NCBI GenBank assembly: GCA_964507325.1
Contig: CAZDQL010000015.1
Span: 25,583-89,582, forward strand
Direction of reading: 5' to 3'
Origin: CAZDQL01 sp964507325
GTDB taxonomy: Bacteria > Planctomycetota > UBA1135 > GCA-002686595
Length of the DNA: 64,000 bases
Part shown: positions 33,071-42,810 of the stretch, one piece after another
How the letters are laid out: each line of letters begins with the position of its first letter
Numbering within the stretch: position 1 is the first letter of the stretch
The notes under the pieces: generated by a model
The model's database searches: none
Told to the model about the DNA's origin: nothing
What the model saw: the letters and a program-made list of their open reading frames with translations, nothing else
Translations under genes and position numbers: made by a program

Positions 33071-35347
33071 CTACACCGCCAGCGGCGACTCCAACTGGGG
33101 CCGAGCCACCAGGTGCGCGAAGGCCGCGCGGGCGGGGTCGTCGCACCCGGGGATGTCGATCAACGCCTCGACCGCCTGGCCGAGGCGCAAGAGATCCTCC
33201 GGACCCATGGGGCCGTCGACGAGCAGGACCTCGAGCTCGACCGTCGGCGGGACGACGGCGTCCCAAGCCGCCTGCAGACGCTCGACCGCGTCCGCCATGG
33301 GGCCGTCGAGAGCCTCGTCGTGGCGCAGGCAGAGGCAGGTCGACTCGCAGGAGGCCAGGCATCCCGCCCAGGTCGCCAGCAGGTGCTCCAGATCCCCCTC
33401 GTCGCCGTAGCGCGGCCAGGCCAGGAGGCGGTGCTCCGCCTCGGTGGCCAGGGGCCAGGGCTCGTTCGCATCGGGGATGGGCAGCGCGAACACGAGCTGC
33501 TCCTCCGTCACCTCCATCTCATGGGACAGCCCCAGAGCCTGGTAGTCGAAGAGCGGCGGAACCGGCCCGGGCTGACCCCACTTGGCGGCGAAGCGCTCCC
33601 AGTTGGTGTGCAGGTGGGCGGAGTGACGTTGATGCTTGGCCTGGTCGGGATAGGGCGCGTGGTAGACGAAGGTGTCCATCGCCACGCGGATCCTCCAGCC
33701 CGCGAAGCGCACGCGCAGGGCCAGGTCGTCGTCCTCGAAACCCCAGGGGGAGAAGCGCTCGTCGAAACCCCCGATGCGCTCGATCACCTCGCGGCGCACG
33801 AGGACCCCCAGGGAGGTGAAGAGATCGCTGCAGACGCCGTGGCGGGCGTAATCACGGAAGCGCAGGTCGGCGTGCGCCTGGATCGAGTCCCTCTCGCTCG
33901 TCCCGGCGTAGGGCACCTGCTGGTGCTTGGACGCGCGGTTGGCGACCAGGGCGATGGCGCCCACGCGGGGGTCGACCGCGCCGTGGTAGAGGGCGTGCTC
34001 GAGCCAACCCTCCGGCACGAAGACGTCGCTGTCGAGGAAGGCCAGCCAGGCTCCCCGGGCGATGCCGATGGCCTGGTTGCGGGCGTGGGGCGCGCCCAGG
34101 TTCTCCGCGTTCTCGATCAGGATCAGGTCCTCCTGCTCGGCGAGCCACTGCGCGCTCCCGTCGGAGGAGCCGTTGTCGACGACGATCAGCTCGATCGGGT
34201 GCTGCCCGCTGTTGGCGGCGCGCAGATCCTCCACGCAGCGGCGCGTGTACTCGAGCTGGTCGCAGGAGACGACGATCACCGAGGTCAGCTCCCCCGGAGG
34301 CGCGCCCTCCAGGGCCACCGCACGGGGATCGACGCCGGTGAGCTCCTGATGCATGCCCGCCAGGAAGGCCGCGTAGCCGAGGGTCTTCATGTGACCCGCG
34401 GCCTGCTCGATCGTCGACTCCGGGACGGGCTGATCGAAGTACTGCTCCTCCATCTGCTCCAGTGCGAACTGCAGGGCCCCCAGCGCTTCGCGTTGGGACT
34501 CGACCCGGTCGAGGCCGAGCTCCCGCAGGACCTGGACGCCCGCCGCTTCCTCGCACCACAGGATCTCCGGAGCGCCGTGCTTGTCGTACATCCGCGAGAG
34601 GTAGATCCCCAGCCGTTGCGCACGGGAGAAGAATGCCTCGGGGGTGAAGCTGTGCTCGTGCCAGCAGCGGCAGTCCTCCGCGTGGTAGATCCGCCAGCCC
34701 CTCTGGTGCAGGCGGTAGCCGAGCTCGACATCCTCGACGAGCGCCTCCGGGAACCTCTCCGTGTCGAAGCCGCCCGCTCTCGGGATAGCGGAGACGGGCA
34801 GGCTGAGGTTGCAGGTCCAGAAGTAGCGCCAGTCGTGCAGCTCCCCCGGACGCAGGCCGGAGAAGGTGAAGAGCAGGTCGCTCTCGTCGAGCAGACGCAC
34901 GAAGGGGCTGCGCCGCGCCTCCGGGCCGAAGCGGAAGGTGCCCAGGACCACCGTGCGCTCCGGAACGCGCTCGTGCGCCTCCAGGTGGCGCTCGAGCAGA
35001 TCCGACGCGGGGATCGCGTCGTCGTTCAGGATCAGCACCAGGGGGGCCCGGCAGTGCTCGAGGCCCAGGTTGCGCGCTGCGCCCGGACCCGCCTGGGGTT
35101 GGGTCAGGACGGTCTGGGCGTAGGGGAAGTCGTCCGGCTCGCAGCGGAACGGAACGGGGCTGCCGTCGTCGACGACGACCACCTCGAACTCCTCCGGAGG
35201 GAGGGTCTGCTGCGCCAGGCCGTCGAGGAGCCGCCGCAGGGCGTCTCCTCGGCCGTGGGTCGGGACGAGGACGGAGATGCGCGGGCAGACGGGCTGCTGC
35301 ATGGGAATCGCTGAGGGTCGACCTGGTGGGGAGGCCGGGTGGGTCAT
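33071..35347 (-). CDS. Two-domain GT2 glycosyltransferase
   Basis: 758 aa with two GT-A/GT2 domains. The first begins ISVLVPTHGRGDALRRLL (about residue 24) with VVVVDDGSP and LILNDDAIPAS. The second begins TSVIVVSCDQLEYTRRCVEDL (about residue 358) with LIVVDNGSSDGSAQWL, FLDSDVFVP and GFEDDDLALRVRFAGW. Both keep the nucleotide-sugar DxD/DD positions. About 100 C-terminal residues have no clear family. The start may be at residue 16 (ATG 35302). The gene is divergent from the radical SAM gene, 63 bases apart, and the three probably belong to one surface-glycan locus. Confidence 0.82.
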   Translation of the reverse strand: MTHPASPPGRPSAIPMQQPVCPRISVLVPTHGRGDALRRLLDGLAQQTLPPEEFEVVVVDDGSPVPFRCEPDDFPYAQTVLTQPQAGPGAARNLGLEHCRAPLVLILNDDAIPASDLLERHLEAHERVPERTVVLGTFRFGPEARRSPFVRLLDESDLLFTFSGLRPGELHDWRYFWTCNLSLPVSAIPRAGGFDTERFPEALVEDVELGYRLHQRGWRIYHAEDCRCWHEHSFTPEAFFSRAQRLGIYLSRMYDKHGAPEILWCEEAAGVQVLRELGLDRVESQREALGALQFALEQMEEQYFDQPVPESTIEQAAGHMKTLGYAAFLAGMHQELTGVDPRAVALEGAPPGELTSVIVVSCDQLEYTRRCVEDLRAANSGQHPIELIVVDNGSSDGSAQWLAEQEDLILIENAENLGAPHARNQAIGIARGAWLAFLDSDVFVPEGWLEHALYHGAVDPRVGAIALVANRASKHQQVPYAGTSERDSIQAHADLRFRDYARHGVCSDLFTSLGVLVRREVIERIGGFDERFSPWGFEDDDLALRVRFAGWRIRVAMDTFVYHAPYPDQAKHQRHSAHLHTNWERFAAKWGQPGPVPPLFDYQALGLSHEMEVTEEQLVFALPIPDANEPWPLATEAEHRLLAWPRYGDEGDLEHLLATWAGCLASCESTCLCLRHDEALDGPMADAVERLQAAWDAVVPPTVELEVLLVDGPMGPEDLLRLGQAVEALIDIPGCDDPARAAFAHLVARPQLESPLAV

Positions 35348-35410
35348 CGGGTGGATCGACCAGACCCTTGAGTCCCGACTGGGCGAGCGCAGCGAGCAGG
35401 TCCTTCAGGC

Positions 35411-37054
35411 ATGCCCGGATCCCGTCGATTGAGGGACATGGCCTCCCAACCCCACCTCGTCCTCGTGGATTGCGGCCCGGGTTCCCTCGATCGGGCACAG
35501 AGGGAGCTCTGGGAGCGTTCCGAATTCCGGGAACGGGTGGCCGCCCTCGGCGGACCCGTCCGGCTGTGGGGGGACCGACACCAGAGAGGCCCGTGGCCGA
35601 GCGTCTGCGACGCAGCCGGCTTGGACCGAGCCTTGGAAGAGAGCCGCGCCGCCAGCGTGGTCGTCGTCGAGTCGGGCCAGCTCTTCCTGGACGTGTCCCT
35701 CGCGCGGGAGGGCCTTGCGAGCTTCGATCCGGCATTCCACGACAGCTTCACCCAGTGGGAGCACTGCCGACTGCCCGTCGGCATGGGCGTGCGCGCCCTC
35801 AGCGCGCGCACCTGGCGCGGGCTGGGAGCGCCCTCCCCGATGGACGCGTTCGCCGCCCTGCGCCGCGAGCCCGGCGGCCGGCGCTTCGCGTACGACGCGA
35901 CCCCCCACGTGTCCTACCGGAACAGTCTCCTGGACGCACGCGATGGGGAGGCCCTGCGCGCGCTGCTCGCGGGCGATGCACCCACCTCCTGGGACCTGGC
36001 CGGCTTCCTCTCCCTGGTCGGCGACGCCGATCGGGCGCGCCTGCGCTATCGGCCGGAGGGGCGGGCCCCGCGGGTCGACGAGCGGTTCATGCCCGCGCCC
36101 TACGGCTTCGAATCGACGCAGTGCGCCCACTTCCCCACGTACGTGATGTTCGACATCACGAACGTCTGCAACGCGCGCTGCATCCACTGCCCGCAGGGTC
36201 TGCGGGACGAGGACGGCCAGCGGGCGGCCTTCCTGCGCCAGCGCGAGCACCAGCCGCTGGAGGTCTTCCAGCGAGTCATCGACGAGTGCGCCGAGCACGA
36301 GGTGAGCTTCGTGCGCATCACCGCCGATGGCGAGCCCCTGGTGCACCCCCAGCTCTTCGAGATGCTGGAGTACGCCCGCGACCGGGGCGTCGGGCCGGTG
36401 GGGCTGACCACCAACGGCTCGCTCTTGAACGAGGAGCGCGCCGAACGCCTGCTCGCCAGCGGCGTCGGCGTGGTGGACTTCTCCCTGGACGCGCTCACGC
36501 CGGAGACCTTCGCCGAGGTGCGGGTCGGCCTGGACTACGAGAAGACCCACCAGAACGTGTCGCGCTTCATCGAATTGGTCGCGGCCCGACGGGCCCCCGT
36601 CAAGGTGATGGTCAGCTTCGTCAAGCAGTCCGCCAACGCGCATGAGGTCGAGGCCTTCCGCCGCCACTGGGCCGCGCGCGTGGACGAGGTGGTGATCCGC
36701 GAGATGATCTCCAACGTCGGCCTGAACGAGCCCAGCGAGGTGCAGGAGCCCGGCGCGGACTCGCGCTGGCCCTGCGCGCACTTCTTCCGGCGCGTCGTGG
36801 TCAACCACCAGGGCGTGCTCAAGGCCTGTCCCATCGACTGGGAGCAGCGCACCACGCACGAGCACGTCGAGCGGGCGAGCCTCTTCGAGCAGTGGCACGG
36901 CGACTTCTACTGGCGGCACCGCATGCAGCACCTGAACGACCGCATCGAGCCGTCGAGCGCGTGCCACGACTGCCGCGACTGGATCGGGACGCCCTGGGAG
37001 CTGGGCTACGAGAAGATCATCGAACGGGTCGTCGAGCCCGTGGGGACTCACTGA
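35411..37054 (+). CDS. Radical SAM protein with SPASM-like C-terminus
   Basis: 547 aa. The iron-sulfur motif CNARCIHC is at residues 253-260 (C-x3-C-x2-C). RITADGEPLVHPQ and LTTNGSLLNEERAERLLASGVGVVDFSLDA follow, as in radical SAM barrels. The C-terminal part has CAHFF, LKACPIDW and CHDCRDW cysteines of a SPASM-like auxiliary cluster. The first 200 residues do not resemble a domain I know. SPASM enzymes often modify peptides or sugars, but no precursor peptide is visible. The stop overlaps the next gene's ATG by one base. Start could be 35411 or ATG 35438. Confidence 0.8.
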   Translation: MPGSRRLRDMASQPHLVLVDCGPGSLDRAQRELWERSEFRERVAALGGPVRLWGDRHQRGPWPSVCDAAGLDRALEESRAASVVVVESGQLFLDVSLAREGLASFDPAFHDSFTQWEHCRLPVGMGVRALSARTWRGLGAPSPMDAFAALRREPGGRRFAYDATPHVSYRNSLLDARDGEALRALLAGDAPTSWDLAGFLSLVGDADRARLRYRPEGRAPRVDERFMPAPYGFESTQCAHFPTYVMFDITNVCNARCIHCPQGLRDEDGQRAAFLRQREHQPLEVFQRVIDECAEHEVSFVRITADGEPLVHPQLFEMLEYARDRGVGPVGLTTNGSLLNEERAERLLASGVGVVDFSLDALTPETFAEVRVGLDYEKTHQNVSRFIELVAARRAPVKVMVSFVKQSANAHEVEAFRRHWAARVDEVVIREMISNVGLNEPSEVQEPGADSRWPCAHFFRRVVVNHQGVLKACPIDWEQRTTHEHVERASLFEQWHGDFYWRHRMQHLNDRIEPSSACHDCRDWIGTPWELGYEKIIERVVEPVGTH

Positions 37055-38658
37055 TGACGCGCATCCTCTTCTACTCCCCGTACTCCGCCTGGACCTACCA
37101 CGCCGCGCTGGAGGCGACCTGGGCGCACGCCCTGAGGCTGCGGGGCGCCGAGGCGCGCTTCCTGGTCTGCAACGGGCTCTCGGGGGCCTGCGACGTGTAC
37201 CGCGAGGGGATCAACCCCCGCGGCGAGTACTCCTGCCTCGAGTGCCAGTCGAACGTCGCGGGCATCTTCCACAAGCTCTCCAACCACTACGAATGGCTGG
37301 GAGACCACGTCTCGCTGCGCACGCGCGCGAAGGCGCAGGAGTGGGCCCAGCGAGTGCCCCGCGCCGAGCTGCTCGAGGCGCGCTGGCGGGGGATGGAGGT
37401 CGGCAGCTGGGCGGCGACCTCGGCCTACTACCAGTTCCGCTCGCTGGAGTTGGACCTCGACGACCCGCACGTGGAGCGCAGCGTGCGCAACCTCTTGGCG
37501 GGGACGGTGGTGGTGCTGGAGGGGATGGAGTCCGTGCTGGACGACTACCAGCCCGACGCGCTGGTGCTGCTCAACGGTCGCTTCTTCGGGCACTGGACCG
37601 CCCTCGAGCTCGCCAAGCGCCGGGGCATCCGCTTCGTCACCCACGAGCGCGGTCTCTCCGCCGACAGTGTGCGCTTCAACGTCGACTCCCGCACCCACGA
37701 GCTGGACGAGCTACGCGCTCTCTGGGAGGAGTGGCGCGACGTGCCGCTGGATGCCGAGGAAGTGGCGCAGGCCGCACGCACGCTCGAGGATCGGCGTCAG
37801 GGGCGCAACTTCTCGCGCCTGTCCTTCAGCCCGGCGCTGCAGGAGCGTGAGCGGGTGCGGCAGGCTCTCTCCCTCGACGACCGCCCGGTGGTGGTGGTCT
37901 TCAACTCCTCGGACGACGAGACCGCCGCCTTCCCGGAGCGCCGCGCCGGCGCATTCCCCGAGTCGAGGGACTTCCTGCCCGCCGTGCTGGAGCACGCGCG
38001 CACCCGCCCGGGAGTGCAGTTCGTGATCCGCATCCACCCCAACATCGAGCAGAGGCGCGCCGGCACGAACCAGGGCGCCCTGCTCCACGCCCAGGAGATC
38101 CAGCGCCGGGCGCCGGAGAACGTGCGGGTGGTCATGCCGCGCGACGACGTCAGCTCCTACACCCTGATCGACCTGGCGGACGTGGGTCTGGCGTACGCCT
38201 CGACGGTGGGCCTGGAGATGGCCGCCACGGGCAAGCCCGTCCTGTGCGTCGCCCAGGCGACCTACTCCCACACCGGCTGCGCGCGGCAGATCGATGCGCC
38301 GGACGAGCTGGGGTCCGCCCTGGACGAAGCGCTCGCCCACGGAGTCGACCCCGAGGTGGCGCGCGTCGCCCTGCGCTGGACCTACCGCTTCTTCCGCGAC
38401 TGCGCCATCCCCTTCGACCTGGTGCACGGCCCCCCCGACGACGGGGCCGCGCAGCTGCGCTTCCGCTCGGTGGCGGAGCTCGCCCCGGGTCGGCACGAGA
38501 CCCTCGACCGCATCTGCAGCCTGCTTTTGGGAGAGAGCCGCACGGTGCTTCCCGGGGCCAGCGAGGCGCAGCGCCGCCGACCGCTGGAGGCGGAGACGCG
38601 GGCGGTGGAGTGTTGGCTCTCGGCTCAGGGTTCCGGTAGTCCGCTGGCGACTTCCTAG
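37054..38658 (+). CDS. GT-B-like/capsular-polysaccharide-type protein of unknown function
   Basis: 534 aa, starting at ATG 37054 which shares a base with the previous stop (TGATG). N-terminal MTRILFYSPYSAWTYHAALEATWAHALRLRG suggests a Rossmann-like GT-B half. The second half has VVVVFNSSDDE, RIHPNIEQ and DLADVGLAYASTVGLEMAATGKPVLCV, a pattern seen in capsule polysaccharide biosynthesis and CDP-glycerol/kdo transferases. Coupling to the radical SAM gene and closeness to a GT2 gene support a role in assembling a surface glycan. No certain family could be assigned. Confidence 0.62.
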   Translation: MTRILFYSPYSAWTYHAALEATWAHALRLRGAEARFLVCNGLSGACDVYREGINPRGEYSCLECQSNVAGIFHKLSNHYEWLGDHVSLRTRAKAQEWAQRVPRAELLEARWRGMEVGSWAATSAYYQFRSLELDLDDPHVERSVRNLLAGTVVVLEGMESVLDDYQPDALVLLNGRFFGHWTALELAKRRGIRFVTHERGLSADSVRFNVDSRTHELDELRALWEEWRDVPLDAEEVAQAARTLEDRRQGRNFSRLSFSPALQERERVRQALSLDDRPVVVVFNSSDDETAAFPERRAGAFPESRDFLPAVLEHARTRPGVQFVIRIHPNIEQRRAGTNQGALLHAQEIQRRAPENVRVVMPRDDVSSYTLIDLADVGLAYASTVGLEMAATGKPVLCVAQATYSHTGCARQIDAPDELGSALDEALAHGVDPEVARVALRWTYRFFRDCAIPFDLVHGPPDDGAAQLRFRSVAELAPGRHETLDRICSLLLGESRTVLPGASEAQRRRPLEAETRAVECWLSAQGSGSPLATS

Positions 38659-38937
38659 AGGAGGGGCGTCGAGATCCCCGCACCGGGGCTCGGCCGGGCA
38701 TGCACCGGTCGCACGCTCCGTGGTCCGGCGTGAGCAGGATCGGGTGACCCGCATCGGCCGGAGGGGTATCTCCAGGGGCCTGGGTCCGAAGCGCGCACGG
38801 CGTCGGACTCGTGGTCGCGAGTCCGCCGTGGCAATCGCCGCAGAGCCGCGCACCTGAATCAGACCAGGAACAGCCCCCCCGATGATGCGCTGCCAACGGT
38901 TGACGCTCGCCAAGGCCAGCCTCGCGAAAGCGCGCCA

Positions 38938-39813
38938 ATGAAGGGCACAATCGCTCTGGGAGCGTGCCTTCTGGGCGGCGCGATAGCAGCCGCCCTTTCG
39001 ACGCTGTTGGCTCCGAGTCGCCCGACGGGAGGACCCCTTGTCCAGTGGGAGCCCTACGAAGGGCCGCCGCCGATGGAGTTCTGGGATCTCTTCGACATGG
39101 GAGCGCCCTTCTCGACGCTCAGCGGCGAGTTTGCCGCACAGGTGAGGGTCGTGGGGCACGCCAAGGAGGTACGCGTCTACTGGAAGCACCTTGCATCGAA
39201 GACCATCGTGAAAGAGGCACTCTCTCTGGCATACTGGCCTACAGCCGCATGCCGAACGAACAGCCCATTAGGGTTCTGTGTGGCCGGTAAACGGGATGCC
39301 GCAAATCGCAACACAGTCATCGAGCAGTGGATCATGAAAGAGCCACTCGTTTCCATTCCGACTCCCGAGGGTGACCCTGTGTTCGCGCCTCAGGGGGCGG
39401 AGTCGATCACAGCGGTCTACGATTGCGCCGTCGAGGGGCGAGACATGGTTCGATGCATGGAGAACATGCTGGGGCAGCGAAACACGATCCTGATGAAGTT
39501 CTGGGACTCCAGTGAAGTCTGTACACTGGACCTGACCTTGCCGCACCCACTTCCCTCTCTCGTAGCATCACCCTCAGGACCAGGTGGCTTGCGGGTCCGG
39601 GACCTGGTGAGCTCCCATTCTGCTCTTCAGGCGATGCATCATGTCACTCACGGATACTGCTACTACTTGGCCAACGGAGACTGGCGCGGCATCGGTGTGG
39701 TGTTCACGGATGGAGACTGTGATGGCAGCATCGATGCGTGCATGCTGATCGCCGATGTTCACGATTGGGCCAACTATGGATTCGCAGATAGTGACAATTA
39801 TCATCCCCTCTAG
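38938..39813 (+). CDS. Hypothetical exported protein, less GC-rich
   Basis: 291 aa with a signal peptide or anchor (MKGTIALGACLLGGAIAAALSTLL). The remainder holds several Cys residues and Trp/His/Asp-rich ending (DGDCDGSIDACMLIADVHDWANYG). No family was recognised. Codon use is visibly less GC-biased than in neighbours, which may point to recent acquisition. The 279-base spacer before it shows no gene or clear regulatory element. It is convergent with the alkaline phosphatase gene. Confidence 0.5.
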   Translation: MKGTIALGACLLGGAIAAALSTLLAPSRPTGGPLVQWEPYEGPPPMEFWDLFDMGAPFSTLSGEFAAQVRVVGHAKEVRVYWKHLASKTIVKEALSLAYWPTAACRTNSPLGFCVAGKRDAANRNTVIEQWIMKEPLVSIPTPEGDPVFAPQGAESITAVYDCAVEGRDMVRCMENMLGQRNTILMKFWDSSEVCTLDLTLPHPLPSLVASPSGPGGLRVRDLVSSHSALQAMHHVTHGYCYYLANGDWRGIGVVFTDGDCDGSIDACMLIADVHDWANYGFADSDNYHPL

Positions 39814-39831
39814 ACAGGGCCCGGTTCAGAT

Positions 39832-39868
39832 GAGGAGTGCGATGAGTGCCGGGAGTAGAACACTCCTC
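39832..39868. terminator. Hairpin between convergent genes
   Basis: gaggagtg (39832-39839) and cactcctc (39861-39868) are perfect 8-bp complements with a 21-base loop, placed between the convergent stops at 39813 and 39951. It could terminate both transcripts. The loop is long and there is no T run, so support is moderate. Confidence 0.35.
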
Positions 39869-39950
39869 CACAACAAGGCCGCGCCACGATTGCCCCTCAG
39901 TGCCACAGCGCAATGCGAAACCCGAGCAATGCGCAATCGCACTCCCTGCG

Positions 39951-41633
39951 CTACTCGCCCGACCCCACGCTCAGCAGCATGATCGAGCCGAGGTCGGCCT
40001 GGTCGATGTAGCGCCCGTGGACCGGGTCGTGGGGGCTCCCATCGACCAACTCGCGGAACAGGTCCGCGTTCTTGCCACGGATCCAGGCCGGGACGAGCTG
40101 GTTTCCGTGGCTGTTGTCGTGCCAGATGTGGCCGGGATTGACGCCAGGGCCCTCGTCGGAGACGTCCTGGAATGCAATCGCGTCGGACTCGGGGCCGTAG
40201 AGGTTGTGATCGTGGTCCGAAGTGACGATCAACAGCGTGTTGCCCCAGTTGTTGCCATTCGTGCCCGCATCGAGATAGTCGATCACGGCTTGGACCGCGT
40301 TGTTGAAATCGGTGTGCTCCTCGATCATGCGGCCCATTGAGTTGCCGTGCATGGCCCAGTCACACGCACCGCCTTCGATGGACAAGTAGAAGCCATTCGG
40401 ATTGTCGTCGAGGTAGTTGAGCGCAGCCTTCGTCATGTCCACCAGCGTGGGCACGGAGGGGAGCCACGGGTCGCCAGCGGAGCTGTCACCGGGGTTGACT
40501 GGTGCGGCGCCCAAGTCCAGGTTCGCGCCGATGTTCGGGTCCCTGTTCCCGATCGCGCCATCGCCGTCCCAGTCCTGCGTAATGGGGCGCTCGAACTGCA
40601 GGGTGCTCCAGACCATCGGGAGCATCATCAGCTTCTTGCCCGGAGCGACGGTGCTCTGGCCGCTGGCGAGAGCCTCGATTTCGGCCTTCCCGTCGTACAG
40701 AACCCACTCGGCGCCATCGACGGTGAAGTGGCGACCGTCGACGGTGCTGCGGCTGGCTGTTCCGGTCCCATTGCTGATGACATCCCAGAGGGGGGCGTCG
40801 AAGCGGTCGCTGGTCAGGTTCGGCTCGTCCCGCAGCGAACCATCGGAGTTGTGCCAGGGGTGTCCTGGACCGCCCATGACGTCGAGCACGCCGGCACCGA
40901 ACATCTCATAGGAGAGGTCCAGGTAGTTGCCCCGGCTGATGTTGTGCGCACCACCACCGGCCGCCGGGGTCGCGTGGTTGTAGCGCACCGTGCTGATCGA
41001 GCCGGTCGATTTGCCGGCCGCCTTGGCCACTTCGGGAACGGTGAGCAGTGGGGTACCGAAGCCATCGATGTTGATGCCGCCGCTATACACCTTGCGCCCG
41101 GAGACGATGGCGCTCATCGTGCCGGCCGAATCGGGATCGGTGGCCTGTAGCCACCGATAGCCCGCGAAGCAGTCCGGATAGCCGTCGCCGTCGGCGTCGC
41201 CGTCCACTTGGGTGTCATCCCAGGCCAGGGCGGGATCGTAGACCAGGCCCGGATCCTGGGTGTCGTCGCCGGGGGCCTCGTTGCGGGCATCGGTGGGGTG
41301 GGCGTGGCGCAGGTTGTACGTCGCGACGGGATACTCCTGGAAGCCGCCCATGTCGTAGGGCTGCTTGGCGCCATGCCAGTACTCGGTAGCCCGGTGTGTG
41401 CTGTAACCGGCCCCGTCGCTGATCATGACGATGACGTTCTTTGCGAGCTGCCCTCTTGCCTGAGTCTTGGGGTTGACAGAACCGACAGAACACGCCGCGG
41501 CGAGAGTGAACGCGAGCAAGGCGAGACCGCTCGAGAGAACACATCTCCACGAGGGAGGCTTCGGTAGGCTCCGGTTCTGGGCCGAAGGTCGCCAACAAGA
41601 GGTTGAAGGTTGGAGCATGCCCCTTGATAGCAC
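39951..41633 (-). CDS. Alkaline phosphatase (PhoA family), probable lipoprotein
   Basis: 560 aa. A signal ends in a lipobox-like LAAAC (Cys48). KNVIVMISDGAGYSTHRATEYWHG gives the first metal Asp; DSAGTMSA (Asp168-Ser169) is the catalytic phosphoserine site; ACDWAMHGNS and TSDHDHNLYG supply later metal ligands. The enzyme hydrolyses phosphate monoesters outside the cytoplasm. Additional calcium-loop-like DGDADGDGYPD and DWDGDGAIGNRD inserts are present. A second ATG lies 5 codons in (41618). No Pho box was identified. Confidence 0.9.
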   Translation of the reverse strand: MLSRGMLQPSTSCWRPSAQNRSLPKPPSWRCVLSSGLALLAFTLAAACSVGSVNPKTQARGQLAKNVIVMISDGAGYSTHRATEYWHGAKQPYDMGGFQEYPVATYNLRHAHPTDARNEAPGDDTQDPGLVYDPALAWDDTQVDGDADGDGYPDCFAGYRWLQATDPDSAGTMSAIVSGRKVYSGGINIDGFGTPLLTVPEVAKAAGKSTGSISTVRYNHATPAAGGGAHNISRGNYLDLSYEMFGAGVLDVMGGPGHPWHNSDGSLRDEPNLTSDRFDAPLWDVISNGTGTASRSTVDGRHFTVDGAEWVLYDGKAEIEALASGQSTVAPGKKLMMLPMVWSTLQFERPITQDWDGDGAIGNRDPNIGANLDLGAAPVNPGDSSAGDPWLPSVPTLVDMTKAALNYLDDNPNGFYLSIEGGACDWAMHGNSMGRMIEEHTDFNNAVQAVIDYLDAGTNGNNWGNTLLIVTSDHDHNLYGPESDAIAFQDVSDEGPGVNPGHIWHDNSHGNQLVPAWIRGKNADLFRELVDGSPHDPVHGRYIDQADLGSIMLLSVGSGE

Positions 41634-41700
41634 GCCATCGCTGGCCGCGCAGCCTAGCTGGTTCGCATTCCTCGCTGTGGCGCCGCTCCTGCCCGTCGCC

Positions 41701-42810
41701 TCACGAGCATTGCCGCCACGACTCCGTTGCAGCGCAGCTCCCCCTGCGCGCGACGAGGTGCAGGTCGAGCTCGGCCAGCTCCTCGAGGGTGTAGGCCCCA
41801 GCGCGAAACTCGGGAGCGAAGCGGGGCCTGTGCTCCTCCCGCAGCCGCGGATCCCGGGTGGTTCGAGTCCTCAGCGGCTCGAATCCCGTGCCTTCGAAGG
41901 CGCGCAGGAAGTCCACCGCGCGCCAGCGGTTCTGGTGGTAGGGGCCGCTTCCCAGGGCTCGCCACTCGGCACCGCCGACCTCGAGGAAGCTCCAGGGCGT
42001 GAAGCCGGAGCTCGGGTCGTTGGCGCGGTGGTCGTGGATGCCCACCGCCAGGCAGAGGGCCAGGCCGCCGGGGCGCAGGACGCGCGCGAACTCGGCGATG
42101 GCGCGGGCGGGGTCGTCGACGTGCTCCAAGACACCCGTGTTGGCCACGATGTCGAAGTGACCGTCGGGGTAGGGCAGGCGGGCGGCGTCCACGCCCTCGG
42201 ATTCCAGCTCGATGCGCGCGAGGAGCTCGGCCGCCTCCGCACCGGTGGGGTGCACGCGCTCCAGGTGCTCCAGGAAGGCCCGCCACTGGTCGCGCCGGGT
42301 CTCCAGCGCATTCCCGAGGGGGCCCACGTCGGAGATCACCACCCGACGCGCACCGAGGTGGGCCAGGGTGAGGGCCAGGAAGAGCTGTCCGCCGCTGCCG
42401 ACCTCCAAGACCTCCCGCTGCGCGAGATCGAGCCCGCCGAGGAAGTCCAGCGTGCGTGGGAGCTGATCCTGCACTTGCAGGCGCTTGCCGCCCGGGAACG
42501 CCAAGCGGTGGGGGATGCCGCGCTCGGCGAGCCGCTCCTCGATGCCTGCGCTGTCGGAGAGCACCGAGATCCAGACCTCGTCGAAGATCAGCTCCTCCAG
42601 CTTCTCCGGAGACCACACCCAGCGCTCGGCGATGCGCGTACCGACCTTGGCGGGGTTGGTGTCCACGAAACCCACGCCGGCGTCACCGAGCTCGCCCATC
42701 AGCCAGCATCCCAGCTCGCCCGCGCCCCACACCACCACGCGTCGCTCCCCGGCCTCCGCGAGCAGCTCCGAGGCCTGGGATTGGATCGCCGCGAGCAGGT
42801 CGGGCCTCAC
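41701..42810 (-). CDS. SAM methyltransferase fused to an N-terminal Rossmann domain
   Basis: 369 aa from GTG 42810, which overlaps the preceding stop by 4 bases. Residues about 20-110 resemble a nucleotide-binding domain (VVVWGAGELGCWLMGELGDAGVGFVDTNP) seen in some sugar-modifying proteins. Residues about 130-340 are a class I methyltransferase with VLEVGSGGQLFLAL (motif I) and FDIVANTGVLEHVDDP. It is the last gene of the nine-gene sugar operon and may methylate the finished sugar. Confidence 0.75.
   Translation of the reverse strand: MRPDLLAAIQSQASELLAEAGERRVVVWGAGELGCWLMGELGDAGVGFVDTNPAKVGTRIAERWVWSPEKLEELIFDEVWISVLSDSAGIEERLAERGIPHRLAFPGGKRLQVQDQLPRTLDFLGGLDLAQREVLEVGSGGQLFLALTLAHLGARRVVISDVGPLGNALETRRDQWRAFLEHLERVHPTGAEAAELLARIELESEGVDAARLPYPDGHFDIVANTGVLEHVDDPARAIAEFARVLRPGGLALCLAVGIHDHRANDPSSGFTPWSFLEVGGAEWRALGSGPYHQNRWRAVDFLRAFEGTGFEPLRTRTTRDPRLREEHRPRFAPEFRAGAYTLEELAELDLHLVARRGSCAATESWRQCS

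Noticed and set aside
38150..38950. Minus-strand frame with a CGDCH stretch suggesting a c-type heme site
   Set aside because: Most of it is antisense to the GT-B-like gene and there is no signal peptide or second heme motif.
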